Made by a program: the position numbers and the translations under genes
In this document: positions 31,330 to 42,329 of the stretch, piece after piece
How positions within the stretch are numbered: the stretch's first letter is position 1
How the letters are laid out: every line of letters starts with the position of its first letter
The notes under the pieces: model-generated
The model's database searches: none
What the model was told of the DNA's origin: nothing
The model's input: the letters and a program-made list of their open reading frames with translations, nothing else
Source of the DNA: Aquatica leii
Taxonomy: Eukaryota > Arthropoda > Insecta > Coleoptera > Lampyridae
DNA: 64,000 nucleotides
Direction: 5' to 3'
Assembly (NCBI GenBank): GCA_035610365.1
Contig: CM069435.1
Span: forward strand, 6,846,001-6,910,000

Positions 31330-34300
31330 CAAGCTTATGGGTCTTACGAACCTTGCACGGCTAACTCACACAGTCGGAGATAGGGGAGGTTCAAATAAAT
31401 AAGAGTTAAAGGGCGCCAGATCTTTTATAAGTAAAGCTTCTATCTCGATCAGGACAGAAGGTTCAAGTCTGTAACGAATTCCAGGTTCGTACCTTGTTGC
31501 ACTGGTGTTCGTGTAACCAACAAAAAAGAAAGATGTGTTACCATAAAGAACAGATAAGACAGATACAACAACTTTAATTTAATAACGTAGATTATTAACA
31601 ACGAATCTATCTAATTCTCAATTCATAGATGCCAGAAATATCGTTTTAACATAAATTGAAACGAAGTGAATAGCGAAGAAAATTACATAATCTATATCGT
31701 TTGTACACAGCATGCGATACACACAAAGTAATTAGTGAAGCTACCTCAATGGTATTAAAACAATGATTGTAATTACGGAAATTAACATAAGCAAAAATTC
31801 CGTGAGTGACTTTTCTGACAGCGAGAAATTAATTAAATAAACTTACCCATAATTCAGTACCTACTTGTTCAAAGAAAACGTTTTCCTCGTTGAGTGAGCC
31901 TGGAGTAAATTTGAATAGCAAATCGTGTCAACACAATGACTCACGAAACCAAGATCTACAAAATTGTTAATTACTGCTAAAAGAAAGTACACATAACATA
32001 ACTCGATTATCGAATGTTGCTGTACACATTCAATGAAAGTTGGTCTCGCATGTGTTTGCCGCATGAATAGGATCTTGAAGAGAAGTTCTTGTCTTCGGTT
32101 TTTAGTTTTAAACGTAGGCCTTACAGACTTATACTCGTCCCATGAAGGTATTTATCGATATTAATCCCTCATTGTTCTTTATTGAATAGAAACATGTGGC
32201 CAAAGCGTGGCGGAACGACTATCAAATTAAGTAAAAAATTACAAAAGAATCCTAACAAAACGGATGGAAATTACTTTAAATACGTAATGAATTTATAATT
32301 TCATTTAAACGAAACATGCCATTTTAGGTAGTTGACAGCTTAATGACTTAACCGCAACTGACAGCAACAAGAAAGATCGCTTAACGATTTCGTCGTAAAA
32401 TGACAGTCACAAGAAAAGAACGGCAGAGGGCGTCAAAACCGGAATCTAATTTCAATTCAATATACAGGGTATTACGTTATGAAAATTTTATATGGAGCGG
32501 ATTAACACGAGAATATGCCGAAAAACTAGTATGCCAAATAAATAAGACGCCATTTTTAAAATTAATGGCAAGTGGACCGTTTATTAAGTGGCGTCACAGT
32601 ATACAAGTTCATGTTTTCATTGCATTTTTTTAATTTTATTATTATATTGTAAAGAAAGTAAAATAAATTATTATTATTAAGCTACTAAAATAAATTCAGT
32701 GATTACCTATAACAATATTTTTCATTTAAAATGTATGTTGTTATATTACTTTTTTTTACTATGTTGAACATTTACAAAATTTGTAACAACAAAAACTTTG
32801 ATTGCGGAATTAATAATATTAGTTGAAAACTTACAAAAAATGAACGTTTTGGCTAGACAACAATTTCTAAATGAAACGAACTTTTAAAAATAAATTGACA
32901 TTCCTTCTGCATACTTTCTGAAATTAAAAAATAAACTTTGCCATTGAGTTTATGTCCCGCAACGGTAATAATTTTGTTAAAAGAATTTCATTGTCTAGTA
33001 AGTAACGTAAGAAAACTTAAAGCGACATCGCTATAGTTTCATTTTATTTTCAATTACATGGTTAAAAAGAAAGAACGACCGAAATAAAATTTTGTAAAAA
33101 CTTTGATACTCTTACAAAGTTACAGTTATTACAGTTGGTCGAAAGTTGAAATTACACAAAAGGATTGTTCTTCTAGCCTTGTCAGATGAGGCCAGCATAT
33201 TTTGTAGTTATTCGCGCACCTAGTGGCTACCAGAAGCGAGGATTTGTATTAATTTGGAATTCTTATTGCAAAATGCACTTAGCGGAAAGGTTTTATTTTT
33301 ATTCAACATTTAAAAAAAAGCAGGCGCAAGTTGCCTTGAATGATGGCGTGCTCACTACTTGTTGCATTTCTCATCATGCACTTGAAATCAAGTCTTGTAA
33401 CCTTATTGACCCCGTCTTTAAGATTTGTTAGTTGTTGCAAATGTGCATAAGTAAATAAATGTGAATCTTAAAGAATCACTTTTCAAGTCTACTGCATAAT
33501 TATACTAAAATTATGCAAGTATGGCATCTTATCATAGCGTTGAATTTCATTACTTGAAGTTAACATACGGGACCCGCATGTCTACGACAATTTCACTAAT
33601 TATATAACTCTCTCCTTACATATTATCTGTCTGCAGGGTTGCTTTGCCACCTGTTTAAACTAAATTTAGCATAAATTATTAAATTATCTTGATCTGACAG
33701 TTGCGTTACAGTAAAAAGAATGTGTAGTACGCGATGGTTACACAAATCTTGAATTTTACAACTTCGTTTATACGTAATGGTTCTAAAAATAACTTCTTAG
33801 GTAAATTAATTTAAACAAAAAAGTAGTTTTAATAATTTTTTAGCACAGAATATACTTTACGTTGAAGCACATAGTACATTAAAGCAATATTATTAATAAT
33901 TTAAATTAAAGTATAATTTTCATAAATTTAAAAAGATAATTTTGTTTTCTGAAGGTGGTTAGGTGTTATTAGTTTTTGTTCTTTTAAAGTTTTTACGCAT
34001 TTTCGAGTTTTACTTTTTTTAATTTAACTTTTGCTATTTACGGTGTTAAAAAAACTGCATAAATTAACTTTGCAATTTTTTATTCAAGTTTTATCTTTGC
34101 ATAAGTTTTTTAATGGTAAGAAATTTTGTTTAATATTTTTTTATTTTTTGTAAGTTATAACAGTATAAAATTTTAAAAAAAGTAATAAAATACTTATCTT
34201 ATTTTGCATTTTCTATTTAAATTCAACACATGTATAACTATAATAAACATTAAAAAAGTGCCATAATCCTACATTTTAGGTCTCAACTTCTTTAAAGCAT

Positions 34301-34870
34301 TTAAATTTGGATCTCAATAATTCTCTGATTTTTTTTAATATTAAAAAAAAACTTTTTTGCTATGAAACGTTGAGAGATTTTTTTAACAAAAGTGTTTATT
34401 CGTGCTTAAAATTTATCAATCACTAAATTAAGTGTTTAGCATGGTTTTCAGGCTTAGAAAATAAGTAGAATTTTTTTATTTTTATTCGCTAAATTAAAAC
34501 CAGTATACAGAACTTGCCTTAAGTGGTCGCTTTTAATACTTTGTTAATTTTAATATCCTTTATATTTTTTTCACATCTGTTTATATATTGTTTTTTGGCA
34601 TTTAATTAATTGGCATTAATACAAACAAAGAGTGTAATTGATTTATCTCTTCTTTGTAGTACTTTTTACAATAAATTTTATACAGAATATATAAAGACTA
34701 ACATCACACCAATAACCGTAAAATTTCCGATTACGTTGTAAATATGAATCCTATTTACTTAATTACTGTTCTATTTTATTACTCAAATTTTTATAACAAT
34801 TTATTTACTTAAACAAACTTTAAATTATAATATTAAGTATTGGTGGTGTAATAAAATGAAAGATTTAAAA
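31330..34870. other. Spacer without recognisable genes
   Basis: AT-rich and stop-rich. Two short ORFs stand out by composition only: 32400-32633 (77 residues, with YRVLRYENFIWSGLTREYAEKL) and 33186-33431 (81 residues). I do not recognise either and see no splice or promoter context, so I leave them uncalled. Confidence 0.4.
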
Positions 34871-35124
34871 ACAACATCTATGATACAAAAAATTATATCA
34901 ACATTAATTACAATCTAACAACTATGAAGAGTTGGAAAATACATATATAAGGAGATTATAAAAATTATAGTAAAAAATTATTAAGTATTAATAAAAGATA
35001 AAAATTTATGGTTTGGAAAAAAACTCAAAATGAATTATTTACAACATCTAATTTATTACCAAATAAAAAAGTTTCAGGTTTGGATAATTTTCTTTCAAAG
35101 TGAATAAACATTTCTTGTAAATAT

Positions 35125-35597
35125 TGTTGCGAATTTATTTATTAAAAACTAATTTATTTAAAACGACTAAAAATACGTTTACTTAATCTAGAAATATGTA
35201 CACCTTTAAATTAACCGAACTAATTAAATTTAAATATCTAAGGATAAAAACAGAAATTTATATAAAACAATAATATGCTATCAGTTACGCGACGATAAGA
35301 TAAAGCCACTAACTTGTTTGTTTACACTATAAGTCACGTTCACTCGATTCGGTGTACACTGTTATTTATTTAAAACTTCGCACGTGCTAATCACTTATTT
35401 ATTTTCACTTGAATAATCTTCTTAATACAGCTGCATTCGCGTTACGACAATAACTGCCCTACGATTTGTTTCGGCGGTTTATATATACATACGGAAATCC
35501 TTCTCGAGTGTTCCCTACTTTTCGCTATATCTTCTAGAAAATTGATAACAGCTTCTAGAAGGCTCTTGCATTTGCAAATAAATTCTTGAACGTTTCA
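35125..35597 (-). repeat. 3' LTR of element B
   Basis: 473 bp, TG...CA ends in element orientation. It differs from the other LTR by about eight substitutions and one 4-bp indel, roughly 2 percent. That suggests an insertion that is not very recent. The pol stop codon of this copy lies inside this LTR (35515). Confidence 0.9.
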
Positions 35598-35835
35598 CTG
35601 TCCCCTTCTTAGGACTGTTCTGTCCCAGAACAGACTGGATGCGACACCGGTAAAAAGGATCGTGGCGATAACGGCAACTTCCTCCATTTCGGCAACTTCC
35701 TTGACCATAAAAGTAACAGTCAATGGACTTTTCCTGACCCAATATCCTCCAATTCAGTTGATCTAAGCCACAACCAAGCTTGGGTACTGCCAATTTCTTA
35801 ACATTTCTCTCTTGAAACTCCATAATGTTCGCCAC
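35515..35835 (-). CDS. Macrodomain C-part and CCCH zinc finger of element B
   Basis: In the frame shifted by the 13-bp deletion, the text resumes as KKLAVPKLGCGLDQLNW, the end of the macrodomain with the Asp of the GCGLD motif (35761-35775). It is followed by a CCCH zinc finger at 35662-35718 with spacing Cys-x7-Cys-x5-Cys-x3-His (CYFYGQGSCRNGGSCRYRH). Such fingers usually bind RNA. The ORF then crosses the polypurine tract and stops in the LTR. In element A the text after LNW differs (RTVRNM), so element B may also have lost part of the domain end. Confidence 0.8.
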   Translation of the reverse strand: MANIMEFQERNVKKLAVPKLGCGLDQLNWRILGQEKSIDCYFYGQGSCRNGGSCRYRHDPFYRCRIQSVLGQNSPKKGTVKRSRIYLQMQEPSRSCYQFSRRYSEK

Positions 35836-37079
35836 AGATCTTTGTATAACGGCTTGACACGTGAGTATTTCTTGGTGACCAGATAGAAAACTAAGCGTCC
35901 GTCACCACGTAGTCCTAAAACTTTTCCGATTGCCGGTTGCTGTCTTCGTAATTCATCTAGCTGTCCAAACTTCTTTTTAAACACGACTGCAACCCCTTTG
36001 GACATGTCAAGATCCTCGCTTACGCAATGTGCGATGGCGTAATCTTTTTGTGTCTGGAACAGGTCTTGTTGTTCCTCGGTGGTAGCTCCAAACCTAGCTT
36101 TTCCAGAACCTCCGTATAAGTTCATAAACTTCTCGAACTCCATTTCTTCGATTGGATTACGGGTTCTGCTACTTATTACTCTGGTTCGGACCTGAACTTG
36201 CCTATTGTGGTTATCGCCAGCAAACGGGGCTAGACGATCGACGTGGATCACTTTTGGCTTGCCTCTGGGCGGTTTTCGGATGCGATATATGACGTCGTTA
36301 ATACGCTGCACGACTTCACAGAGGCCCTCCCATTGCCTTTGCAACTTCGGCGACAAACCACGTCTTCTTTGAGGATTATACAACCAGACCATATCGCCAG
36401 ATTGAAACCCACCATTTTGCGCTTTGACGTCATATCTTGTTTTCATCCTGTCGCTGGCAATTTGTGTGTTTTTACGGGCCTCTTCATGTACTTCGTTTAG
36501 CTTCTTGGCCAGCTTGCTGACGTAATCTTCTCCAGCGACTTCCACTTCCGGTCTTCGTCCAAATTGAACGTCGCATGGCAATCGTATTTCACGACCGAGC
36601 ATTACACAGGATGGTGTTTGGCCTGTGCTTTCGTGAACGGATGATCGGTATGCCATTAGGAAAAGGTGCAAGTACTGATCCCAGTCTCTTTGGTGTTCGG
36701 ACACTACCTTGGCTAAGTACTTGCCCATTGTTCGATTCATCCGTTCAACCATTCCGTCAGATTGAGGATGGAGAGACGTTGTCCTAGTCTTCTTAATTCC
36801 TAACAGTCGGCAAACTTCTTGAAACAGCCCAGACTCAATATTGCGGCCTTGATCGGAGTGTAATTCCAACGGAACTCCAAACCGGCAGAAAAACTCCTTT
36901 ACTAATACGTCTGCGACTGTAGCTGCTTCCTGATTGGGTATGGCGTAAGCCTCCGTCCATTTCGTGAAATAATCCATCGCCACCAGGATGTATTTATTTC
37001 CCGAATCGGATTCTGGGAACGGCCCTGCGATGTCAATCGCTACTCTGTCCAAAAGGCTTCCTACGTTATATTGTTTCAT
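35763..37079 (-). CDS. Integrase and macrodomain N-part of element B
   Basis: The 438-residue ORF starts at MKQYNVGSLLDRVAIDIAGPF, just past the deletion junction, so it lacks the integrase HHCC domain. The DDE residues are present (IDIAGPF, HSDQGRNIES, DGMVERMNRT) and the C-terminal segment ends VIHVDRLAPFAGDN. From about residue 335 the macrodomain begins: DLFQTQKDYAIAHCVSEDLDMSKGVAVVFKKKFG ... GRLVFYLVTKK. A 13-bp deletion relative to element A near 35802 then shifts the frame. The catalytic Lys is in this frame, the catalytic Asp in the next. Confidence 0.87.
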   Translation of the reverse strand: MKQYNVGSLLDRVAIDIAGPFPESDSGNKYILVAMDYFTKWTEAYAIPNQEAATVADVLVKEFFCRFGVPLELHSDQGRNIESGLFQEVCRLLGIKKTRTTSLHPQSDGMVERMNRTMGKYLAKVVSEHQRDWDQYLHLFLMAYRSSVHESTGQTPSCVMLGREIRLPCDVQFGRRPEVEVAGEDYVSKLAKKLNEVHEEARKNTQIASDRMKTRYDVKAQNGGFQSGDMVWLYNPQRRRGLSPKLQRQWEGLCEVVQRINDVIYRIRKPPRGKPKVIHVDRLAPFAGDNHNRQVQVRTRVISSRTRNPIEEMEFEKFMNLYGGSGKARFGATTEEQQDLFQTQKDYAIAHCVSEDLDMSKGVAVVFKKKFGQLDELRRQQPAIGKVLGLRGDGRLVFYLVTKKYSRVKPLYKDLWRTLWSFKREMLRNWQYPSLVVA

Positions 37080-38034
37080 AGGTGCTTTCTTCTAAGTGCG
37101 AGGGTATTTCTGCAGCCCAACGTAGCTTATGGCTGCTTCGGTGCGACGCTTGTTTCGCCGCCTCGAACTCCAAAGCATGGGTTAAAGCGTCATCCAACGT
37201 CTTCGGTCGAGCTAACCGAAGAGTCTGCTGCGTTTCGTTGTCTCGGAGGCCGTCTACAAAAGTTTGAATCGCCAACTGCTCCAAGAAAGTGCCTGGTGCT
37301 GTAGGATACGCAAGCCGTGTTAGTCTGGCGATGTCAGCCTCAAACTCTTGAAGACTTTCGGCAGCTTTTTGAACCCGACTTTTAATTTGAGCTTGATAGA
37401 CTTGTTGAAGATGAGCATCTCCATATCTCATTTTTAACCGTAAAATTAAAAGTTCGTAATTTTCTTGTAGGTGGTCAGGAACAGTTTGTACAATTCCAAG
37501 CGCTTCTCCACGTAAGGACACTGTTAAAGACGTCGCTTTCTGCTTGTTGCTCCAACCATTAGCAGTAGCTGCGGCTTCAAACTGCTTGTAGTAGGTTGAC
37601 CATGGAACTTTACCATCAAAATTCGGTGGTACAACTTTAAACTTGTGTGTGGTTTCTTCCCGATGGTCCATTATCAAATCTTCACTCGTGACGCTTTCTT
37701 CACCGTGGCAATTCATTTGCTTCATTTTTTCTTCAATCAGTTTTATTCTGTCTTCTAATTTGTCCTCTATTGCTTCTATTTTCTCATTCACAGATTCGCA
37801 AATTTCTTTTTTCAAATTTAGCATATCTGCTTGGGTTTCTTCTTGAACAATTTTAATTTGATTTTTTATGCTCGTTCGTATTTCTTCTTTTAAACTTCTA
37901 GAATTTTCTTCCATTTTCTGAGAATGTTCGGAAAGTTTTTCTTCCATTTTACTAGAATTTTTTTCCATCTTCTGAGAATTTTCTTCCATTTTCTGCAAAT
38001 TTTCGTGAAACTTTTCTTCCATTTTTCTATTCAT
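37066..38034 (-). CDS. Gag of element B, C-terminally truncated
   Basis: The 322 residues align with element A Gag: coiled-coil repeats ([36 protein letters not shown]), then [19 protein letters not shown] and [24 protein letters not shown]. The repeat number and order differ from element A. The frame stops soon after the capsid region at the deletion junction with integrase; the zinc knuckle and protease are missing. The ATG used is internal to the repeat array; the element A start would lie upstream (about 38118), where stops now intervene. Confidence 0.85.
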   Translation of the reverse strand: MNRKMEEKFHENLQKMEENSQKMEKNSSKMEEKLSEHSQKMEENSRSLKEEIRTSIKNQIKIVQEETQADMLNLKKEICESVNEKIEAIEDKLEDRIKLIEEKMKQMNCHGEESVTSEDLIMDHREETTHKFKVVPPNFDGKVPWSTYYKQFEAAATANGWSNKQKATSLTVSLRGEALGIVQTVPDHLQENYELLILRLKMRYGDAHLQQVYQAQIKSRVQKAAESLQEFEADIARLTRLAYPTAPGTFLEQLAIQTFVDGLRDNETQQTLRLARPKTLDDALTHALEFEAAKQASHRSSHKLRWAAEIPSHLEESTYETI

Positions 38035-38424
38035 TGATTCTTGACCATTTTTTATCGATTCAAGAAATTAAAATAGTTTTGCATCCATTTTAACTGCTTG
38101 CGAACGCGTCCCCGGCATAAATTTAAATATAACACGAAAGTTTAAGTTCACTACTTTTTAAAATACAGTTTTTGTATAACACAAAATTTTAATAACGATC
38201 CACTTGTTAATATTAAACCACTAGTGTACGGAAACGATTTTAATTAATATCGCGATCACGCACTTGTTAAAAGAAAAAGTTTAATAAACACTATTTTATA
38301 CTTTATAAATAAACACGCGTATCGCGAAATTAACAGTTATTTACGCAATTAATTACGGGAGCGATATTATATTACTTAATGGTATTTTCACTAATAAAAA
38401 TCGCGAACCCGACACCGACACCAC

Positions 38425-38901
38425 TGTTGCGAATTTATTTATTAAAAACTAATTTATTTAAAACGACTAAAAATACGTTTACTTAATCTAGAAATATGTA
38501 CACTTTTAAATTAACCGAACTAATTAAATTTAAATATCTAAGGATAAAAACTTACAGAAATTTATATAAAACAATAATATGCTATCACTTAAGCGACGAT
38601 AAGATAAAGCCACTAACTTGTTTGTTTACACTATAAGTCACGTTCACTCGATTCGGTGTACACTGTTATTTATTTAAAACTTCGCACGTGCTAATCACTT
38701 ATTTATCTTCACTTGAATAATCTTCGTAATACAGCTGCATTCGCGTTACGACAATAACTGCCCTACGATTTGTTTCGGCGGTTTATATATACATACGGAA
38801 ATCCTTCTCGAGTGTTCCCTACTTTTCGCTATATCTTCTAGAAAACTGATAACAGCTTCTAGAAGGCTCTTGCATTTGCAAATAAATTCTCGAACGTTTC
38901 A
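38425..38901 (-). repeat. 5' LTR of element B
   Basis: 477 bp, starts TGTTGCGAATTT on the plus strand and ends CGTTTCA. It is nearly identical to 35125-35597 and clearly related to the element A LTR at 5497-5957. Confidence 0.9.
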
Positions 38902-40175
38902 ATATTTTCCAAATCTTTACTGTGATGCTTTTAATTATTGTTTTTATCCAGATACTTAGAAAACAAGTAAATTCATCAGGCTTCCAAATCAAAAATTTTC
39001 AAATTTAAACCAATTTGTTTATTGAGATTTATAGGAAAATTGTTTGGAAATATTATAGTTAATAGATTGAATAATGTAATAAAAATTTTGAATAATCAAT
39101 TTGGTTTTGTAAAACATAAAAATGCAATATAGGCTCTAGATCATATTTATAAAATTATTAACTCTAATTACATAAAAAAATAGAAGAAAATGTTTGCTAT
39201 TATCATTAGGTGCCAAAAATGCATTTAATTCTATCTTTCATCAATTATAAATAAAATTAGAAAACAAAAGCTTTCAATTTGTTCTGAAAAAATATTTTAA
39301 ATTGTTTAATTAATTTAAAAGTAATTTTTAACATAAATGATATTTATAAAATATTTTTGTCTTCTGAGGAGTACCACAAGGCTCCGAAACAGGTCCAACA
39401 TTATCGAATATGTGTTTCAATGACGTTTTAAATTTAAATTTGACTTTTGGTTAAAAAATTATGCCCTAAAATTAGTTAATAACAAAACAAATGCTTATTG
39501 ATTCAAAAAACGGATCCAAAAGAACCAGTATTGGATTAGATATAATAAAATTAATAGAACAATGTCTTAATCCAATATATAATCTTATATTTGATGTTAA
39601 TTAATAAAATGTTACTTTGTTTCGGTCCATCAATTACACAGGGACCATTCTCAGACAAAAGAAAAATTAAAAATAATACTTTTAACATATTTGATTATTG
39701 TGTTAATATATCAAATGAAATCAAAATTTTTGGTAATTTTATTGACAATAAATTTAAACTTGGTTATCTTAATATTAAACGGGGAAATAATATATATGTA
39801 TAAATGGAGAAAATAGTCTTTATAATTAAGAAATTTACTAGAAATAGATATTTATGTTGGTAATAACAATATATTATATAATAACAATGAAATTAAAAAC
39901 TAGAAATAGGAAAATTTTAAGAATGTTGGATAGGTTTATAAGTTGAATATTTAATTTTTACTATTTAATATTTATGTTTTTAAATAAATTTCCTTATGAA
40001 AATGTTTGGATTTATACAAATAAATGGGTCCCAAAAATGTTTATTTTAATTTGTTTTATTTATTCTTCTTTCTTCTTTTAGAAGACCAAATTTCATAATG
40101 ACCACTTAAGTCAAACACGTTTTGGCCAACTTCATACTATAAAAAAAAGTTCTTTTAAGTATTAAAAAGTATATA

Positions 40176-40880
40176 CAGTGGAAATTCTTTAATTCGAAAA
40201 CCTGTAAATCAAATTCTCCAACTCAAACACTTTCCCCAAATACTAAACTTTTTACTGATTATATTCATGTATTCTTATCTCTATAACTTTAATTTTAATT
40301 ACTTAATTTTTTCTGTAATTTAAAAAAACTAAACACATTTTTTGAGGAACTGGACAGTACACATATTTAGAATTTGCAATCGATGCAAAATACATTATTT
40401 TCCGATTTTCGAAGTTCCAACGTGGCGTTTCATACTACGACCAAGAAGACTGACTACCTTACTAAAGCTGACATAAAAAGGAAAAACAAAATTTTAAAGG
40501 ATTAACATTGAACAATGAAAGTATTTCTTTAGTTGTCGAAGGTGAAAAAGGCGTAAAATGAGGATATTGCACAACAATTTAATGTTATCCTTAGCATTAT
40601 GTTAATGATTTAAAAAATCAAAAAAGCGATCTTACAAAAATTTAAAGTATAAAATGTTAACTAAACGCAGAAGATTATGATGAAATGAGTAGCTATGGTA
40701 CGCCAAAAAATCTACGTCCCTTTGAGAACAAATAAAAAAAAGCATTTACATAATTTTATGATGACATTTTTAATACTGATGAGACCATGATTTTTTTTTA
40801 AATGTTTCAATTAACATTGTAATATAAATTTACAGTGATTGAACTGTAGAATTGTCGTGTTGATACTTAGTAACCGTGTT
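40176..40880 (+). pseudogene. pogo/Tigger-like transposon relic
   Basis: The left terminus CAGTGGAAATTCTTTAATTCG (preceded by TA at 40174-40175) matches the terminal repeat style of pogo/Tigger elements. Decayed frames follow: KRKNKILKD ... SLVVEGEKGVK, a CENP-B-type helix-turn-helix, and near 40765 DDIFNTDETMIFF, the first catalytic Asp block (NxDET). The middle is deleted and the right terminus is not recognised. Confidence 0.65.
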
Positions 40881-41509
40881 AGCTTATAAACTGGTAGTGT
40901 TCTGTTGCAGGTACTTATTATTAAATTTTTTAAATTACTAATTTGTTAACAGAATAAGTGGCAGTAGTACATGTTATTTTTGGGTAGAATTATATACGTT
41001 TGCTACGTTTTTCGTTGATTGTCTTTTTTTGTTTTATTCTATTTTTTTACATTAGTATGTTCAGATGTACTTTTGGTGTCTCCAAGCTGAAGATCTAGCC
41101 AGTACAAAAAATGGCGCCTATTTTTTTTTTATTATAGTTTTTTTAACCACGCCTACTCACCGACATAGTAACTAGTCGTAGTGAAGTAGTTGTCACCCAC
41201 CATAGAAAAAAATTGGTAAGAACCTATTATTGGTAAAAATTCTTATCTAAAATGAAAATGAATTTTACGTCTGTTTGTATGGTGAGGTTTGCATCTTTTC
41301 CTGTTCTTGCCATTTTTTTTTAGTTTCATCAAGTCAAGAACCGGGTTTTTGAGAAAAAGGTTTTCTACCCTCAACCATTTTTGTAATTCTTTGAGAATTA
41401 ATTTCTCTAACATTTAGAGTAAAGTAGCCATCTGCAGCTCACTTGTGAAACCGAGTAATTTGATTTCAGTTTGTCCGCAAAGTCGACATCTCCTTTTGTT
41501 AGATTAAGT

Positions 41510-42215
41510 ATAAGATAAGGTTATTACTTCCGGGTTTACAAGTTCTTTAGTTGTCTCATCTACTTTACGATCATTATGTAAAGTGGAAAAACACATTCTT
41601 TGTATTTGTTGTTTTTGCTTTATATGATACCAACACAATTTTTTAGAATTCCAAAAATGCAAATAAATTGCTATGTTTTTGTCTTCCGTTTGTTTTTTCC
41701 TAATGGTACCAACTATGGTAGTCTTGTTTCTTAGAATCTTGGCTGCTAATGCAAGAGATGTAAAGTAATTATCCATTGTAATGTTTTTCCCTTTTCCTAG
41801 AATAAACTGAGCTAAACACATAACAGAATGCGAGTGTGTTGAATTGTTACATTTGCATAGACTATCAGGTTGTTTGCCAAAATAAATTTTCATATTATGT
41901 ATGTAAAATTGTCTTGCATCCGCTAGAGAATAAATTTTGATCCCGTATTTCGGATGCTTGTTACTTATGAATTGGCAAAATTTACACCGGCTATAAAATG
42001 TCTATAGCATCACATCAACAGTAACATATTCGCCTACTTGATAATTATATATGCACCTATTATTGAAATTTTCAAACACTTCTCTAATTGGTGCCAAATT
42101 ATCAATCGCCTTTCTCTCATTTTGTATGGTTATGTCATTGAATCTCAAAGGCCTTAATAGCAAAAGAAATCATTATTTTGACATAGTAGTTCTAAAACAC
42201 TCTGGAGTCCAGCCG
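41510..42215 (-). pseudogene. piggyBac-like transposase relic
   Basis: ORF 41504-41893 reads KIYFGKQPDSL, GKNITMDNYFTSLALAAKILRNKTTIVGTIRKKQ and ETTKELVNPEVITL. The upstream minus-strand text (42215-41895) gives RKAIDNLAPIREVFENF, YQVGEYVTVDVML and KHPKYGIKIYSLADARQFY. These are hallmark blocks of piggyBac DDD transposases, with Asp in VTVDVML and in ITMDNYFTS. A stop follows VDVML, and the C-terminal domain and ends are lost. Confidence 0.87.
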
Positions 42216-42329
42216 TCATAATCCCACAATTTCTTTACATTCACGTGTTATTTTTTTAATTATTTATTAATTCAAAAGTGTTTGATGGCAGAGCCATCTC
42301 ATAATTTAATTTTACTAAGTGTCTAAAGT

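Larger units (their letters stand above)
35125..38901 (-). mobile_element. Ty3/gypsy element B: internally deleted sibling of element A
   Basis: Two LTRs (35125-35597 and 38425-38901) and a 4-bp target duplication ATAT (35121-35124, 38902-38905) define a complete insertion. The polypurine tract is the minus-strand reading of 35598-35610 (AAGAAGGGGACAG). The primer-binding region reads TGGTGTCGG (38415-38423). Inside, gag joins integrase directly: protease, RT, RNase H and the integrase zinc domain are gone. Mobilisation would need proteins from another copy. Confidence 0.93.
34880..39960 (+). mobile_element. LINE relic interrupted by gypsy element B
   Basis: The left part (34880-35124) contains LPNKKVSGLDNF, the RT-0 block (KA.GLD). 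The right part (38902-39960) resumes with a YPDTWKTSK-like segment, then LLSLGAKNAFNSI (motif A), GVPQGSETGPTLSNMCFNDVLNL (motif B) and the 70-residue ORF 39591-39803 (ITQGPFSDKRKIKNNTFNI...). The 4-bp duplication ATAT brackets element B. The LINE has many stops and its clade is uncertain. Confidence 0.7.

Noticed and set aside
35515..35835. Envelope gene of a gypsy-type element
   Set aside because: The region after integrase reads as macrodomain and zinc finger; there is no signal peptide, transmembrane segment or envelope-like motif.
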